Part shown: positions 7,251 to 15,183 of the stretch, piece after piece
Layout of the letters: each line of letters begins with the position of its first letter
Numbering within the stretch: position 1 is the first letter of the stretch
Assembly: GCA_964473715.1 (NCBI GenBank)
Contig: CAYYQC010000019.1
Coordinates: 1-18,055, forward strand
Direction: 5' to 3'
Length of the DNA: 18,055 nucleotides
Origin: 2-12-FULL-41-16 sp964473715
GTDB taxonomy: Bacteria > Patescibacteriota > Patescibacteriia > Magasanikbacterales > UBA922
Notes under the pieces: generated by a model
Seen by the model: the letters and a program-made list of their open reading frames with translations, nothing else
Told to the model about the DNA's origin: nothing
Databases searched by the model: none
Program-made: the position numbers and the translations under genes

Positions 7251-7622
7251 TTAAAAGTTGAGGCCACCAGCGCGTGCGCCGTCAGCAACAGCCTGAACAC
7301 GACCATGATAGCGGTAACCAGCGCGGTCAAATACTACTGCGCTTACACCAAGTTCTTTGGCTTTAGCAGCAAGTTCTTGACCCATGGCATAAGCAACCGC
7401 AATTTTTGCACTGCGTTCGCCACCTTCTGGTTTAGTAGTCATTGATTTACTGTGAACACTAGCAAGTGTAACAGAGCGTTCATCATCAATCAATTGCACG
7501 AACATGGCAGTGGCGCTGCGAAACACGTTCAAGCGCGGTCGTGCAGCCGTGCCAGTTACGCGAGCGCGAACACGCGCTTGGCGTCCCTGTCGTTGTGCTT
7601 GTGGAGTACGTGCACGTTTCAT
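7251..7622 (-). CDS. rplR: Ribosomal protein uL18
   Basis: This protein binds 5S rRNA and docks it, with uL5, onto the central protuberance. It is 123 aa, close to the family length. Recognisable parts are the arginine-rich N-terminus, RPRLNVFRSATAMFVQLIDD and the C-terminal VVFDRAGYRYHGRVQAVADG ending in ARAGGLNF. It lies between rplF and rpsE with gaps of 24 and 9 bp, in standard spc order. Confidence 0.97.
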   Translation of the reverse strand: MKRARTPQAQRQGRQARVRARVTGTAARPRLNVFRSATAMFVQLIDDERSVTLASVHSKSMTTKPEGGERSAKIAVAYAMGQELAAKAKELGVSAVVFDRAGYRYHGRVQAVADGARAGGLNF

Positions 7623-7646
7623 AGAGAGTCTTTATTAAAAAATCAA

Positions 7647-8200
7647 TTAGGCGCCTTTGCTAGCTGTTTTACCAGCTTTGCGGCGAATAGTTTCAGTGAG
7701 ATACTTAATCCCCTTACCTTTATATGGTTCTGGCTTGCGCACAGCACGGAGTTTAGCCGCAATCATGCCCAAGAGCTCTTTATCAAAACCAACTAAAGTA
7801 ATAAGATTTTTTTCTACTGTACCTTGGATACCAACAGGTAACTCAAAGATCACTGGGTGAGAATAACCAACTTCCAATTTAAGGTCTTTGCCTTGCATGG
7901 CTGCGCGGTAACCCACACCATTGATTTCGAGTTGCTTGGTAAAACCTTGAGTCACACCAGTAATCNNNNNNNNNNGTTGTTCACATGTGCTCCCCAAGTA
8001 CCCCAAAGTGAACGTTCACTCTTTTCATCAGGATTTGCCACAGTAAAAGCAATGGTATTGTCAGCTACAGTTACGGTCACAATAGGATTGAGCGGACGTT
8101 CCAAAGTTCCTTTTGGACCAGTAACCTTAAGCAAACCACCAGTCGCAGTAACGGTGACTCCGGCAGGGATGGTAATAATTTGTTTTCCAATTCTTGACAT
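7647..8200 (-). CDS. rplF: Ribosomal protein uL6 (interrupted by an assembly gap)
   Basis: This 50S protein sits near the factor-binding stalk base and sarcin-ricin loop. The N-terminal half (codons 1-75) runs from MSRIGKQIITIPAGV to GTWGAHVNN. The C-terminal half runs from ITGVTQGFTKQLEINGVGYR through EVGYSHPV and KPEPYKGKGIKYL to the stop. Ten Ns at 7966-7975 separate them and put them in different frames as written. Family alignment expects a single Met codon between NN and ITGV, so a true gap of two bases (AT, completing ATG) restores one 181-aa frame. The gene is therefore probably intact and the frameshift is an assembly artefact. A start at 8242 would add non-homologous residues that overlap rpsH. 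Confidence 0.93.
7966..7975. other. Assembly gap (10 Ns)
   Basis: Ten undetermined bases lie inside rplF. The length looks like a fixed placeholder: the reading frames on either side only join if the true number of bases is 2 modulo 3. Confidence 0.98.
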
Positions 8201-8210
8201 AAAATTCGGA

Positions 8211-8600
8211 TTAATAAACCGAACAAAGAATCTCACCACCAATACCCAATTTACGAGCTTCTGAACTGGTCATGAGCCCACGAGAAGTGGACACAATAGC
8301 CAAACCATAGCCGTTTAGCACTGTTGGCAATTCATCAGCAGCCCGGTACATGCGGTGTCCTGGGGTGCTCATACGGGTAATGTCCTGGATCGCTGGTTTA
8401 GTGCCATTGTACTTCAAAGCCACTACCAATTGTCCTGGATTTTCTCCGGTTTTTTCTACTTGACCCACATAGCCTTCGCGAGCCAAAAGGTCAGCAATTG
8501 ACCGTTTCAAATTTGAATACGGAATCACCACTGAACTCTTGTGAGCGCGTTGGGCGTTGCGAATGCGGGTAAGCATGTCGGCGATAGTATCAGTCATCAT
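8211..8600 (-). CDS. rpsH: Ribosomal protein uS8
   Basis: This protein binds the central domain of 16S rRNA (h21) and is an early 30S assembly factor. At 129 aa it is of normal length. Features are TDTIADMLTRIRNAQRAHKS, then VVIPYSNLKRSIADLL, and the C-terminal signature GLAIVSTSRGLMTSSEARKL ending in GGEILCSVY. Two ATGs are adjacent (8600 and 8597). The upstream one is chosen because it carries the T before ATG found at every other start. Confidence 0.97.
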   Translation of the reverse strand: MMTDTIADMLTRIRNAQRAHKSSVVIPYSNLKRSIADLLAREGYVGQVEKTGENPGQLVVALKYNGTKPAIQDITRMSTPGHRMYRAADELPTVLNGYGLAIVSTSRGLMTSSEARKLGIGGEILCSVY

Positions 8601-8621
8601 ACTGTTTTCTAATAAAGTAAA

Positions 8622-8807
8622 CTACCAGCTGGACTTACGAACCCCAGGGATAAAGCCCTTGTTCGCAAATTCACGGAAACAAATGCGGCACATCTTAAAG
8701 CGACGAATATAGCTGCGTTTGCGTCCGCAATTCCAACACCGTCTGACCACGCGAGTGCTGAATTTTGGCTTGCGGTTAGATTGAACAATTTGTGCTTGTG
8801 TTGCCAT
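8622..8807 (-). CDS. rpsN: Ribosomal protein uS14, zinc-binding type
   Basis: This 30S head protein is 61 aa, the length of the short zinc-binding (C+) form. The four ligands are Cys24, Cys27, Cys40 and Cys43 in CWNC and CRIC, and it ends in the typical FANKGFIPGVRKSSW. It sits between rplE and rpsH as in most bacteria. It stops with TAG. Confidence 0.98.
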   Translation of the reverse strand: MATQAQIVQSNRKPKFSTRVVRRCWNCGRKRSYIRRFKMCRICFREFANKGFIPGVRKSSW

Positions 8808-8812
8808 ATTGA

Positions 8813-9361
8813 TTATTTCTTGCGGAATGGGAAACCAAGCTCAGTGAGCAAGGTTCGGCCTGATTCTTTACTATCAGCCGATGTGCACACTGTGATTTCA
8901 ACACCATGAATAATATCACCCATTTCAGCTCCAGTAATTTCAGGGAAGGCCAAATGTTCTTTGAAGCCAAGAGTGTAATTACCACGAGCATCGAAACTTT
9001 CTGGGTTTAAACCGCGGAAATCACGAACGCGTGGCAAGGTGAGCATAATCAAGCGATCCAAGAATTCGTACATTCTTTGTCCGCGGAGTGTCACTGAAGC
9101 ACCAATGACTTGTCCTTCACGGATTTTGAAGTTGGAAATAGATTTCTTAGATTTGTTTCGCATTGGTTTTTGACCAGTAATATTGGTCAATGTTTTTTCA
9201 ACACTTTCAATATACTTTTCTTCTTTTGCGTGGCGACCAAAACCAACGTTCAAAACTACTTTGGTTACTTTTGGCACCTGCATAATGTTGCGTAAACCAA
9301 GCTTCTCTTTGAGAGCAGGTACAACGGTTTTAGTGTAGGTTGTTTGTAATCGTGCTGGCAT
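8813..9361 (-). CDS. rplE: Ribosomal protein uL5
   Basis: This 5S rRNA-binding protein of the central protuberance contacts P-site tRNA and the 30S head. It is 182 aa, the usual size. Recognisable segments are NIMQVPKVTKVVLNVGFG, TGQKPMRNKSKKSISNFKIR, then EGQVIGASVTLRG, RDFRGLNPESFDARGNYTLG, and the end TLLTELGFPFRKK. Gaps to rplX and rpsN are 9 and 5 bp, consistent with co-translation in one operon. Confidence 0.98.
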   Translation of the reverse strand: MPARLQTTYTKTVVPALKEKLGLRNIMQVPKVTKVVLNVGFGRHAKEEKYIESVEKTLTNITGQKPMRNKSKKSISNFKIREGQVIGASVTLRGQRMYEFLDRLIMLTLPRVRDFRGLNPESFDARGNYTLGFKEHLAFPEITGAEMGDIIHGVEITVCTSADSKESGRTLLTELGFPFRKK

Positions 9362-9370
9362 ACTTTCTCA

Positions 9371-9688
9371 TTAAGCGAGCGTTTCACCGCTCGGTTTAGC
9401 TACCCGCACTTTTTTGTCTCCGTCCATACGGAATCCAACGCGAGTCGGCTTATTAGTCTTAGGGTCAATCACCATTACCCGAGACATTGGCATTGGAGAT
9501 GGCAATTCAATTGATTGTCCTTTATCTCCACCGCGGCCTGAGCGCAAGTGCTTTTTAAGCTTGTTTACGCCTTCAACTACTACCAATGCTTGGTCGTTCT
9601 TGCCGATCAAAACCTGGATGACCTTCCCGGTTTTACCCCGGTCCTTACCAGCAAGTACTTTTACCATGTCGCCTTTTTTAATCTTCAT
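9371..9688 (-). CDS. rplX: Ribosomal protein uL24
   Basis: This is one of the first proteins to bind 23S rRNA in 50S assembly, located near the tunnel exit. The KOW motif is plain at the N-terminus: KKGDMVKVLAGKDRGKTGKV. GVNKLKKHLR and a C-terminal KTNKPTRVGFRMDGDKKVR follow. The frame is open 39 codons further upstream, but that part overlaps rplN and is not homologous, so the ATG at 9688 (preceded by T) is used, giving 105 aa. Confidence 0.97.
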   Translation of the reverse strand: MKIKKGDMVKVLAGKDRGKTGKVIQVLIGKNDQALVVVEGVNKLKKHLRSGRGGDKGQSIELPSPMPMSRVMVIDPKTNKPTRVGFRMDGDKKVRVAKPSGETLA

Positions 9689-9692
9689 AGTA

Positions 9693-10064
9693 TTACAAAA
9701 CTTCAGGAGCCAAAGAAATAATCTTTTGGAAACCTTTACCGCGAAGTTCGCGAGCAACTGGTCCAAAGATACGAGTTCCTTTTGGTTCTTTGTTCTTAGT
9801 ATCAATAATTACAGCGGCATTTTCATCAAAACGAATATATGTACCGTCTTTGCGGCGCATTTCTTTGCGTTGACGAACAATCACAGCGTGTACCACTTCA
9901 CCTTTTTTCGCGGTTCCGCGAGGTGCAGCTTCTTTTACAGAACACGTAATGATATCACCAATAATGGCAAACCGTTTCTGGAAACCACCATTGACGCGGA
10001 GACATTGGAGCTTTTTAGCGCCAGTATTATCCGCTACTTTGAGCATGCTTCGATGTTGAATCAT
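9693..10064 (-). CDS. rplN: Ribosomal protein uL14
   Basis: This 50S interface protein forms the bridge to h14 of 16S rRNA and is the docking site of silencing factor RsfS. It is 123 aa, the standard length. It begins MIQHRSMLKVADNTGAKKLQ and contains VVHAVIVRQRKEMRRKDGTY, the highly conserved RFDENAAVIID, and GTRIFGPVARELR. The rplX start follows four bases after its stop codon. Confidence 0.98.
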   Translation of the reverse strand: MIQHRSMLKVADNTGAKKLQCLRVNGGFQKRFAIIGDIITCSVKEAAPRGTAKKGEVVHAVIVRQRKEMRRKDGTYIRFDENAAVIIDTKNKEPKGTRIFGPVARELRGKGFQKIISLAPEVL

Positions 10065-10078
10065 ACAGTCAAATTAAC

Positions 10079-10405
10079 CTATTTTACAATCGATACCAAG
10101 CGCCAGCGTTTCCGCTTGCTGATTGGGCGACATTCTTCAAAATTAACCTTGTTTCCTACTACTGCAATGTTCTTTTCATCGTGCACAGGATACACCAATG
10201 ATTGTGTGTACTGTTTGCGATACTTTGGATGCATTACTTTAACAGATACTTCAACAGCAATGGTTTTGTCTCCAGAAATGCGCACCACTTTGCCGGCAAA
10301 ACGGCGGTGATGAGCAGCTTCAGGAGCAGCCACCGGAGTTGAAGCAGGAGCTGCAGCTTTAGCTACAGTCTTCTTTGCCTTAGGTTTTGGTTGAGTCGTT
10401 GGCAT
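10079..10405 (-). CDS. rpsQ: Ribosomal protein uS17
   Basis: This primary 16S-binding protein (h7, h11) belongs to the 30S body. The OB-fold core begins near residue 35: FAGKVVRISGDKTIAVEVSV, then HPKYRKQYTQSLVYPVHDE and ECRPISKRKRWRLVSIV. It is preceded by a Pro/Ala/Lys-rich tail (1-33) that most bacteria lack, giving 108 aa instead of about 85. The start at 10405 is the only in-frame ATG before the core and has the T before ATG. It stops with TAG. Confidence 0.96.
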   Translation of the reverse strand: MPTTQPKPKAKKTVAKAAAPASTPVAAPEAAHHRRFAGKVVRISGDKTIAVEVSVKVMHPKYRKQYTQSLVYPVHDEKNIAVVGNKVNFEECRPISKRKRWRLVSIVK

Positions 10406-10414
10406 ACATTAAGC

Positions 10415-10612
10415 TTAAGCAGTGGCCGGTAAATTGGCCTTAACTGCGCGAGCGGTTTCTAGCTGCGCAATGCGGGTCCGGAGAGTCCGGATCTTGCGAA
10501 CTTCACGGAGCTGACCTTCAAAATTCTTGAAGCGCAATTCGCGGAGTTCAGTCCGGGCTTCAACCAATTCTTTGTCCAGTTCACTAACTGTTTTTTCTAA
10601 TAATTCTGACAT
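10415..10612 (-). CDS. rpmC: Ribosomal protein uL29
   Basis: This is a small helical-hairpin protein at the peptide exit tunnel, near the SRP and trigger factor site. It is 65 aa, normal for the family. The pattern ELVEARTELRELRFKNFEGQ followed by LREVRKIRTLRTRIAQLETA is typical. It lies between rplP and rpsQ with gaps of 11 and 9 bp. Confidence 0.97.
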   Translation of the reverse strand: MSELLEKTVSELDKELVEARTELRELRFKNFEGQLREVRKIRTLRTRIAQLETARAVKANLPATA

Positions 10613-10623
10613 AGTAATACAGC

Positions 10624-11037
10624 TTAAGTGCGCTTAACAAATTTTGCCTTAAGCGGCAACTTGTGTGATGAATTAAGCAAAGCTTCACGTGCTTGATCTT
10701 CTGGAATACCTTCCATTTCAAAGAGCATTGTGCCTGGCTTAACCGTACTTACATAGTGATCAGGTGAACCCTTACCACCACCCATCGGTACTTCATTACC
10801 TTTTTTAGTAACTGGACGATCTGGGAAAACCCGAATCCAGATTCTGCCACCACGCTTTACATAGCGAGTCATTACGCGGCGAGCAGCTTCAATTTGACGT
10901 GATGTAATCCAAGCATGGTCAAGTGATTTAAGACCATAGCTTCCAAAAGCAACTGTAGTCAAACGAGTCGCTACGCCGAGGTTACGACGGCGAGGTTTGT
11001 GCCATTTGCGGTGTTTAACTTTTTTAGGTAGTAACAT
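10624..11037 (-). CDS. rplP: Ribosomal protein uL16
   Basis: This late-assembly 50S protein contacts A-site tRNA near the peptidyl transferase centre. It starts MLLPKKVKHRKWHKPRR, the family N-terminus, and contains RVFPDRPVTKKGNEVPMGGG and GTMLFEMEGIPEDQAREAL. It is 137 aa, as usual. The open frame extends 17 codons upstream into rpsC but those residues are not homologous, so 11037 is chosen. Confidence 0.98.
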   Translation of the reverse strand: MLLPKKVKHRKWHKPRRRNLGVATRLTTVAFGSYGLKSLDHAWITSRQIEAARRVMTRYVKRGGRIWIRVFPDRPVTKKGNEVPMGGGKGSPDHYVSTVKPGTMLFEMEGIPEDQAREALLNSSHKLPLKAKFVKRT

Positions 11038-11047
11038 ACAAATGAAA

Positions 11048-11740
11048 TTAAACAGTACTCTTTTTAGTTGCCACTGCTTGGTTAACATTGGCCATTTTAT
11101 CTACACGTTCAAATGATTCACCTTGGTAGATCCAAACCTTTACACCAATAGTTCCTTGCAAAGTTTGGGCACCAACACTGGCAAATTCTACATTACTGCG
11201 CAAAGTGATCAAAGGAATTTTTCCTTGCGCCATTTTTTCTGTACGAGCAATTTCCGCACCGTTCAAACGACCAGACAAAGAAATTTTTACTCCTTGTGCA
11301 CCAGCTTTCATTACACGTTCCATGTTTTGTTTCATGAGACGACGGAATGGTAAGCGGCCCACAAGATCTTTAGCAATCCCATCAGCCACAATTTGAGCTG
11401 ATAAAGATGGTGCAGACATTTCTTGAATGTTCAATTTAACCTTATGCTTCATGTGCAAGAACTTGCGTTCAATATCTTTGCGGAGCACATCAAGACCTTG
11501 ACCACCGCGACCAATAAGCACACCTGGCTTACCAGAAAAAATAGTAATGGTTACTTGTTTTGCACTGCGCTCAAGATGCACTGAATCAATTTGTGCTTCT
11601 TTACCTTTTTCAATCACGTATTCACGGATTTGGATATCTTCGCGAACAGTGTCAGCATAATTAGTCTTGGTAACCCAACGTGAAGCCCATGGAAACAAGA
11701 CTGGTAAACGATGAATTTTTGGATGTACTTTGTGTCCCAT
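11048..11740 (-). CDS. rpsC: Ribosomal protein uS3
   Basis: This protein lines the mRNA entry channel of the 30S head. It is 230 aa. The start MGHKVHPKIHRL is the family N-terminus. The KH domain carries the GXXG loop as GRGG (77-80) in PGVLIGRGGQGLDVLRKDIE. The C-terminal domain has MERVMKAGAQGVKISLSGRL and LNGAEIARTEK. The ATG at 11740 is one base after the rplV stop (TAA-T-ATG). With no Shine-Dalgarno, reinitiation by ribosomes leaving rplV is the likely mechanism. Confidence 0.98.
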   Translation of the reverse strand: MGHKVHPKIHRLPVLFPWASRWVTKTNYADTVREDIQIREYVIEKGKEAQIDSVHLERSAKQVTITIFSGKPGVLIGRGGQGLDVLRKDIERKFLHMKHKVKLNIQEMSAPSLSAQIVADGIAKDLVGRLPFRRLMKQNMERVMKAGAQGVKISLSGRLNGAEIARTEKMAQGKIPLITLRSNVEFASVGAQTLQGTIGVKVWIYQGESFERVDKMANVNQAVATKKSTV

Positions 11741-11741
11741 A

Positions 11742-12110
11742 TTATTTAGATGTTTCAGCTTGAGCTTCACCAGCAACACTTTCACCACGGAGGGTCAAAG
11801 TGATTTTTGATGAACGCTTGCGAATTGGAGTAGCACGACCCATGGCGCGTGGCATCCAACGGTGCAAAGTTTCACCACTATCAACTGTCATGTTAGCTAC
11901 AACTAAAGTACCAACATCAAGTTTGTGATTATGACTAGCATTAGCCATGGCTGAGCGGAGCAATTTCAAAACTGGGCGAGCAGCATGCTTGCGTGAAAAT
12001 TCCAACTGAAGCGCAGCTTCGCTAGCTTTCATTCCTTTTACCAAATCAGCGAGCAATCTGACTTTGCGAGGACTGACACGTAAATTGTTTAAGCGGGCAA
12101 TCGTTTCCAT
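11742..12110 (-). CDS. rplV: Ribosomal protein uL22
   Basis: The extended hairpin of this protein lines the 50S exit tunnel. It is 122 aa. The core reads ARLNNLRVSPRKVRLLADLV, then VLKLLRSAMANASHNHKLD, and the hairpin HRWMPRAMGRATPIRKRSSK. A short acidic tail (GEAQAETSK) follows the core. It is 3 bp from rpsS and 1 bp from rpsC. Confidence 0.98.
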   Translation of the reverse strand: METIARLNNLRVSPRKVRLLADLVKGMKASEAALQLEFSRKHAARPVLKLLRSAMANASHNHKLDVGTLVVANMTVDSGETLHRWMPRAMGRATPIRKRSSKITLTLRGESVAGEAQAETSK

Positions 12111-12113
12111 ACA

Positions 12114-12431
12114 CTATTTTTTAGCGGCAGGAGCAGCGGCCGGAGCAGCTGGCTTAGCCTGATCTTTGGCCATTTTACCACCATGGCTGATAAATTTGCG
12201 GGTTGGAGAAAATTCACCAAGCTTGTGTCCTACCATGTTTTCTTCAGCAAACACTGGAATGAAATTTTTACCATTATGCACTTCAAAGGTCATACCAACC
12301 ATTTCTGGGGTAATTGTTGAAGAGCGAGCCCAAGTTTTGATCGCTTTGCGATCATTTTTTTCCTTGGCCTTTTGGACTTTTCCCAAAAGATTCTCATCAA
12401 TGAATGCGCCTTTTTTAGAACTTCGTGACAT
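12114..12431 (-). CDS. rpsS: Ribosomal protein uS19
   Basis: This 30S head protein contacts uS13 and bridges to the 50S. The core carries MSRSSKKGAFIDENLLGKVQ, then KTWARSSTITPEMVGMTFEV, HNGKNFIPV, and GHKLGEFSPTRKFISHGGK. At 105 aa it is longer than the usual 92 because of an Ala/Pro/Lys tail at 90-105. The gene ends with TAG and 3 bp later rplV begins. Confidence 0.97.
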   Translation of the reverse strand: MSRSSKKGAFIDENLLGKVQKAKEKNDRKAIKTWARSSTITPEMVGMTFEVHNGKNFIPVFAEENMVGHKLGEFSPTRKFISHGGKMAKDQAKPAAPAAAPAAKK

Positions 12432-12439
12432 ACGAATTA

Positions 12440-13282
12440 TTATTTCTTACGCTTCTTACGACGCTCCAAAATTAGAGAGTCACTGGATTGCTTACGGCGA
12501 GTCTTAACACCCATAGCTTTTTTACCCCATGGAGTTTTAGGACCACCTTTAAGACCAATTGGATTGCGACCTTCACCACCTCCGTGCGGGTGATCAACTG
12601 GGTTCATAACCTTACCACGAACCACTGGTCTCCAACCTTTAAGGCGCATACGGCCAGCCTTACCAAGTCGAACCAATTTGTGGTCAGAGTTTCCTACCAT
12701 ACCAACAGTGGCCATACATTCTTTCAGAACCATGCGTACTTCACCAGATGGCATTTTGAGTTGAGCAAAACGTCCTTCAACAGTTTGCAATTGAGCTGCT
12801 ACACCAGCACCGCGAACAATTTGCCCACCTTTGCCTGGAGTAAGTTCAATGTTGTAAACAGCCAAACCAGTTGGGATAAATTCAAGAGGCATTCGGTTAC
12901 CCACATTTGGGTCAATGGCTTTTTGTGAAGACATGATTGTAGTACCCACAGTTAAGCCTTGAGGAACAATCACATAAGCTTTGGCGCCATCAGTATATTC
13001 AACATAAGCAATACGAGCACCACGATTTGGATCGTATTCAATTGTTTTAACAGTACCAAGTACATCAAAATTAACCTGTTTAAAATCAATATTCCGGTAC
13101 AAGCGTTTTACTCCGCCGCCACGATGACGAACAGTAATAATACCTTGGTTGTTGCGACCAGAGTGTTTTTTGAGAACGTGAACCAGTGATTTTACTGGCT
13201 TGCTAGAAGTGAGATCAGAAAAATCTGAAGCACTTGCTTGGCGACGTCCGTTAGTGGTTGGTTTATAAAGTTTCACTGACAT
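12440..13282 (-). CDS. rplB: Ribosomal protein uL2
   Basis: This conserved 50S protein is needed for subunit association and peptidyl transferase activity. It is 280 aa. The start MSVKLYKPTTNGRRQ is the family N-terminus; the frame is open 25 codons further but into rplW without homology. Visible core: GGVKRLYRNIDFKQ, then YDPNRGARIAYVEYTDG, the central SH3-like domain, and the conserved VMNPVDHPHGGGEGRNPIG near residue 230 that holds the functional histidine. Confidence 0.98.
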   Translation of the reverse strand: MSVKLYKPTTNGRRQASASDFSDLTSSKPVKSLVHVLKKHSGRNNQGIITVRHRGGGVKRLYRNIDFKQVNFDVLGTVKTIEYDPNRGARIAYVEYTDGAKAYVIVPQGLTVGTTIMSSQKAIDPNVGNRMPLEFIPTGLAVYNIELTPGKGGQIVRGAGVAAQLQTVEGRFAQLKMPSGEVRMVLKECMATVGMVGNSDHKLVRLGKAGRMRLKGWRPVVRGKVMNPVDHPHGGGEGRNPIGLKGGPKTPWGKKAMGVKTRRKQSSDSLILERRKKRKK

Positions 13283-13293
13283 ATATTCATCGC

Positions 13294-13635
13294 TTAGACG
13301 CCGGTGTGAATAGAAATGGTCTTGCCTTCTGGCAATGTAACCACTGCTTTTTTCCAATCGCGGCGGCGACCGTTAAAGCGGCCAAAACGTGCTTGCTTAC
13401 CTTCAGTAATACTGGTGCGAACTGCAACTGGGCGAACTCCATACACTTCAGTAACTGCGCGCATGATCGCTGGTTTAGTAGCATCAATGTCTACAGCAAA
13501 AGTGTACGCACCTTTGGCTTCAGCACGAGTAGTTTTTTCACTAAGAATTGCGCGAAGCAAAATGCGGTGCGCAGTTCCAGTAGCTTTTGGAGCGCTAGTA
13601 TTTTCTGACTTGGTTGTTGTTAATTTTTTTGCCAT
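13294..13635 (-). CDS. rplW: Ribosomal protein uL23
   Basis: This exit-tunnel protein is the docking site of trigger factor and SRP. The core begins near residue 23 with HRILLRAILSEKTTRAEAKG, then AYTFAVDIDATKPAIMRAV, and ends PEGKTISIHTG. It is 113 aa with a Lys/Thr/Ser-rich N-terminal tail of about 20 residues. It lies between rplD and rplB, gaps 4 and 11 bp. Confidence 0.97.
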   Translation of the reverse strand: MAKKLTTTKSENTSAPKATGTAHRILLRAILSEKTTRAEAKGAYTFAVDIDATKPAIMRAVTEVYGVRPVAVRTSITEGKQARFGRFNGRRRDWKKAVVTLPEGKTISIHTGV

Positions 13636-13639
13636 ACAC

Positions 13640-14266
13640 TTATTTTAAACGCTTCTCAAGTGCCTGAGCAGCTGCTTGAGACATTACCACCGCATTGTGG
13701 TGCATTAAATCAACAACAGTTATATCACTAGCACGCATTACTTCAACTTTTTCCAAGTTGCCTGCAGATTTCATTACTCCTTCATCTTTACCAGCAGTCA
13801 CTACTAAAAGTGAGCGACGGTCAGTCAAAACTTTTGAACGGAGAATTGAAAAATCTTTGGTTTTGCCTGTGGTTGGAAATTCTGCTACTACCACCAACTT
13901 TCCATCAGCTAATTTGTCAGACAAACACATGCGTACAGCCAAAGTCTTGGTTTTTTTATTGATTTTTTGTGTGTAATTACGATCAGAGATTGGACCAAAA
14001 GTAACTCCACCACCCTTCCAAATTGGAGAGCGGATAGAACCGTGACGAGCACGACCAGTACCTTTTTGTTTCCATGGTTTTTTACCACCACCACGTACTT
14101 CACTGCGGTCTTTGGTATCAGCCCATGATTCACGGGCATTAGCCATTTGCGCTACGTATACTTGGTGTACTACTGAAATTTTTGGAGCAACTTCAAATAC
14201 AGCTGGGGAAAGCTCTACTGTTCCCTGCTCTGTTCCGGTTGCGGTAAATAATTTTACTTTTGCCAT
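13640..14266 (-). CDS. rplD: Ribosomal protein uL4
   Basis: This 50S protein reaches the exit tunnel constriction; in gammaproteobacteria it also represses its own operon through the S10 leader. It is 208 aa. The signature loop is present: VRGGGKKPWKQKGTGRARHG, then SIRSPIWKGGGVTFGP. The C-terminal globular part carries DRRSLLVVTAG. It is 5 bp after rplC. Whether it binds the structured leader upstream of rplC is unknown, but it is one obvious candidate ligand. Confidence 0.98.
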   Translation of the reverse strand: MAKVKLFTATGTEQGTVELSPAVFEVAPKISVVHQVYVAQMANARESWADTKDRSEVRGGGKKPWKQKGTGRARHGSIRSPIWKGGGVTFGPISDRNYTQKINKKTKTLAVRMCLSDKLADGKLVVVAEFPTTGKTKDFSILRSKVLTDRRSLLVVTAGKDEGVMKSAGNLEKVEVMRASDITVVDLMHHNAVVMSQAAAQALEKRLK

Positions 14267-14271
14267 ACAGG

Positions 14272-15075
14272 TTACTTAGTTTCTTCAGCTGAAGCTGGAA
14301 CAACTTCTGGAGTTGCTTCAACTTGAACCTCTTCCATTACTGGAGTTTCTTGAGTAGCCTCGGTTACTTCAACAGTCTCAACTGATTCTGGTGCAGCTTC
14401 GGCAGCTTTTACTTCTGCTTCAGAAATAGAACGTTCTACTTTGATCTCGCCACCTTCAGTGCTTACTAAAACCAAACCATTGCGAGCACCTGGAATAGCA
14501 CCTTTGATCCAAAGTTCATTATCTTCAGCTTTTACCACCACCACTTCTAAATTCTTTACAGTAATTTGCGCATCACCCATGTGACCACCCATGCGCATAC
14601 CTTTGAAAACACGCTGTACACCACCCGCACCAATAGAACCAGGCATGCGGAGGTTGTCTTTGTGTCCGTGAGAAGCAGGACCACCAGCAAATCCATGGCG
14701 TTTTACAACACCTTGGAAACCGCGTCCTTTTGAATTACCAATCACTGAAACTTTATCACCAACAGCAAAAGTCGCAGCTGTATATACATCACCGCGCTTT
14801 AAATTTTTGGTATCCATTGGAACTTCGCGCATAAAACGCACTGAAACTCCTGGCTCCCAGTTAATTGCCTCAAGATGACCTTTCTGAGGTTTACTCAAAC
14901 GAAAGGTTTTTTGTTGGTCAAATCCGACTTGGACTGCGTCCACGCCATCATGACTTTTGGTTTTAACCTGCGTAATAACGCAAGGTCCGGCTTGGACACG
15001 AGTAACCGGAACAACGTTGCCGTTGTCGAGGAAAACCTGTGTCATGCCAATTTTTTTTCCAAGAATGAACTTCAT
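14272..15075 (-). CDS. rplC: Ribosomal protein uL3
   Basis: This protein initiates 50S assembly and its loop approaches the peptidyl transferase centre. The core runs from MKFILGKKIGMTQVFLDNG through GFQGVVKRHGFAGGPASHGH to GAIPGARNGLVLVSTEG. At 267 aa it is longer than the usual 210 because of an acidic tail from about 217, rich in Glu, Val, Ala, Pro and Thr, unusual for a very basic family. It is the first gene behind the promoter at 15325-15353 and the structured leader. Immediately upstream of the ATG there is no Shine-Dalgarno. Confidence 0.97.
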   Translation of the reverse strand: MKFILGKKIGMTQVFLDNGNVVPVTRVQAGPCVITQVKTKSHDGVDAVQVGFDQQKTFRLSKPQKGHLEAINWEPGVSVRFMREVPMDTKNLKRGDVYTAATFAVGDKVSVIGNSKGRGFQGVVKRHGFAGGPASHGHKDNLRMPGSIGAGGVQRVFKGMRMGGHMGDAQITVKNLEVVVVKAEDNELWIKGAIPGARNGLVLVSTEGGEIKVERSISEAEVKAAEAAPESVETVEVTEATQETPVMEEVQVEATPEVVPASAEETK

Positions 15076-15113
15076 ACCAAACTATTTCTTTTTCAATCTG
15101 AAATTTAAGCTAT

Positions 15114-15183
15114 AAAAAACTAGAAGGAAAGCCCCTCAGCCCTTTACCCAATTTGAGTAGTAGCTGCCTGGTTTACCTTCTAG
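15114..15183 (-). terminator. Intrinsic terminator or attenuator in the rplC leader
   Basis: On the minus strand CTAGAAGG (15176-15183) pairs perfectly with CCTTCTAG (15120-15127) and is followed directly by six Ts (15114-15119). A flanking AAA/TTT pairing can extend the stem past a bulged T. The 48-nt loop can fold further (CAGC with GCTG; ACTC with GGGT). It lies between the promoter and the rplC ATG, so read-through must be allowed, as expected for an attenuator, unless the leader is a separate small RNA. Confidence 0.7.

Noticed and set aside
7647..8200. rplF as a frameshifted pseudogene
   Set aside because: Both halves are well conserved and the break falls exactly at the N gap; an assembly artefact explains it.
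8205..8223. Small TTCGG/CCGAA hairpin before rplF
   Set aside because: Five pairs around nine bases at an rpsH stop codon is within chance; no T run or other sign of function.
9414..10310. A 298-codon open frame on the plus strand
   Set aside because: It is antisense to rplX, rplN and rpsQ, has no family sequence, and is explained by codon bias of the opposite strand; the other plus-strand frames are of the same kind.
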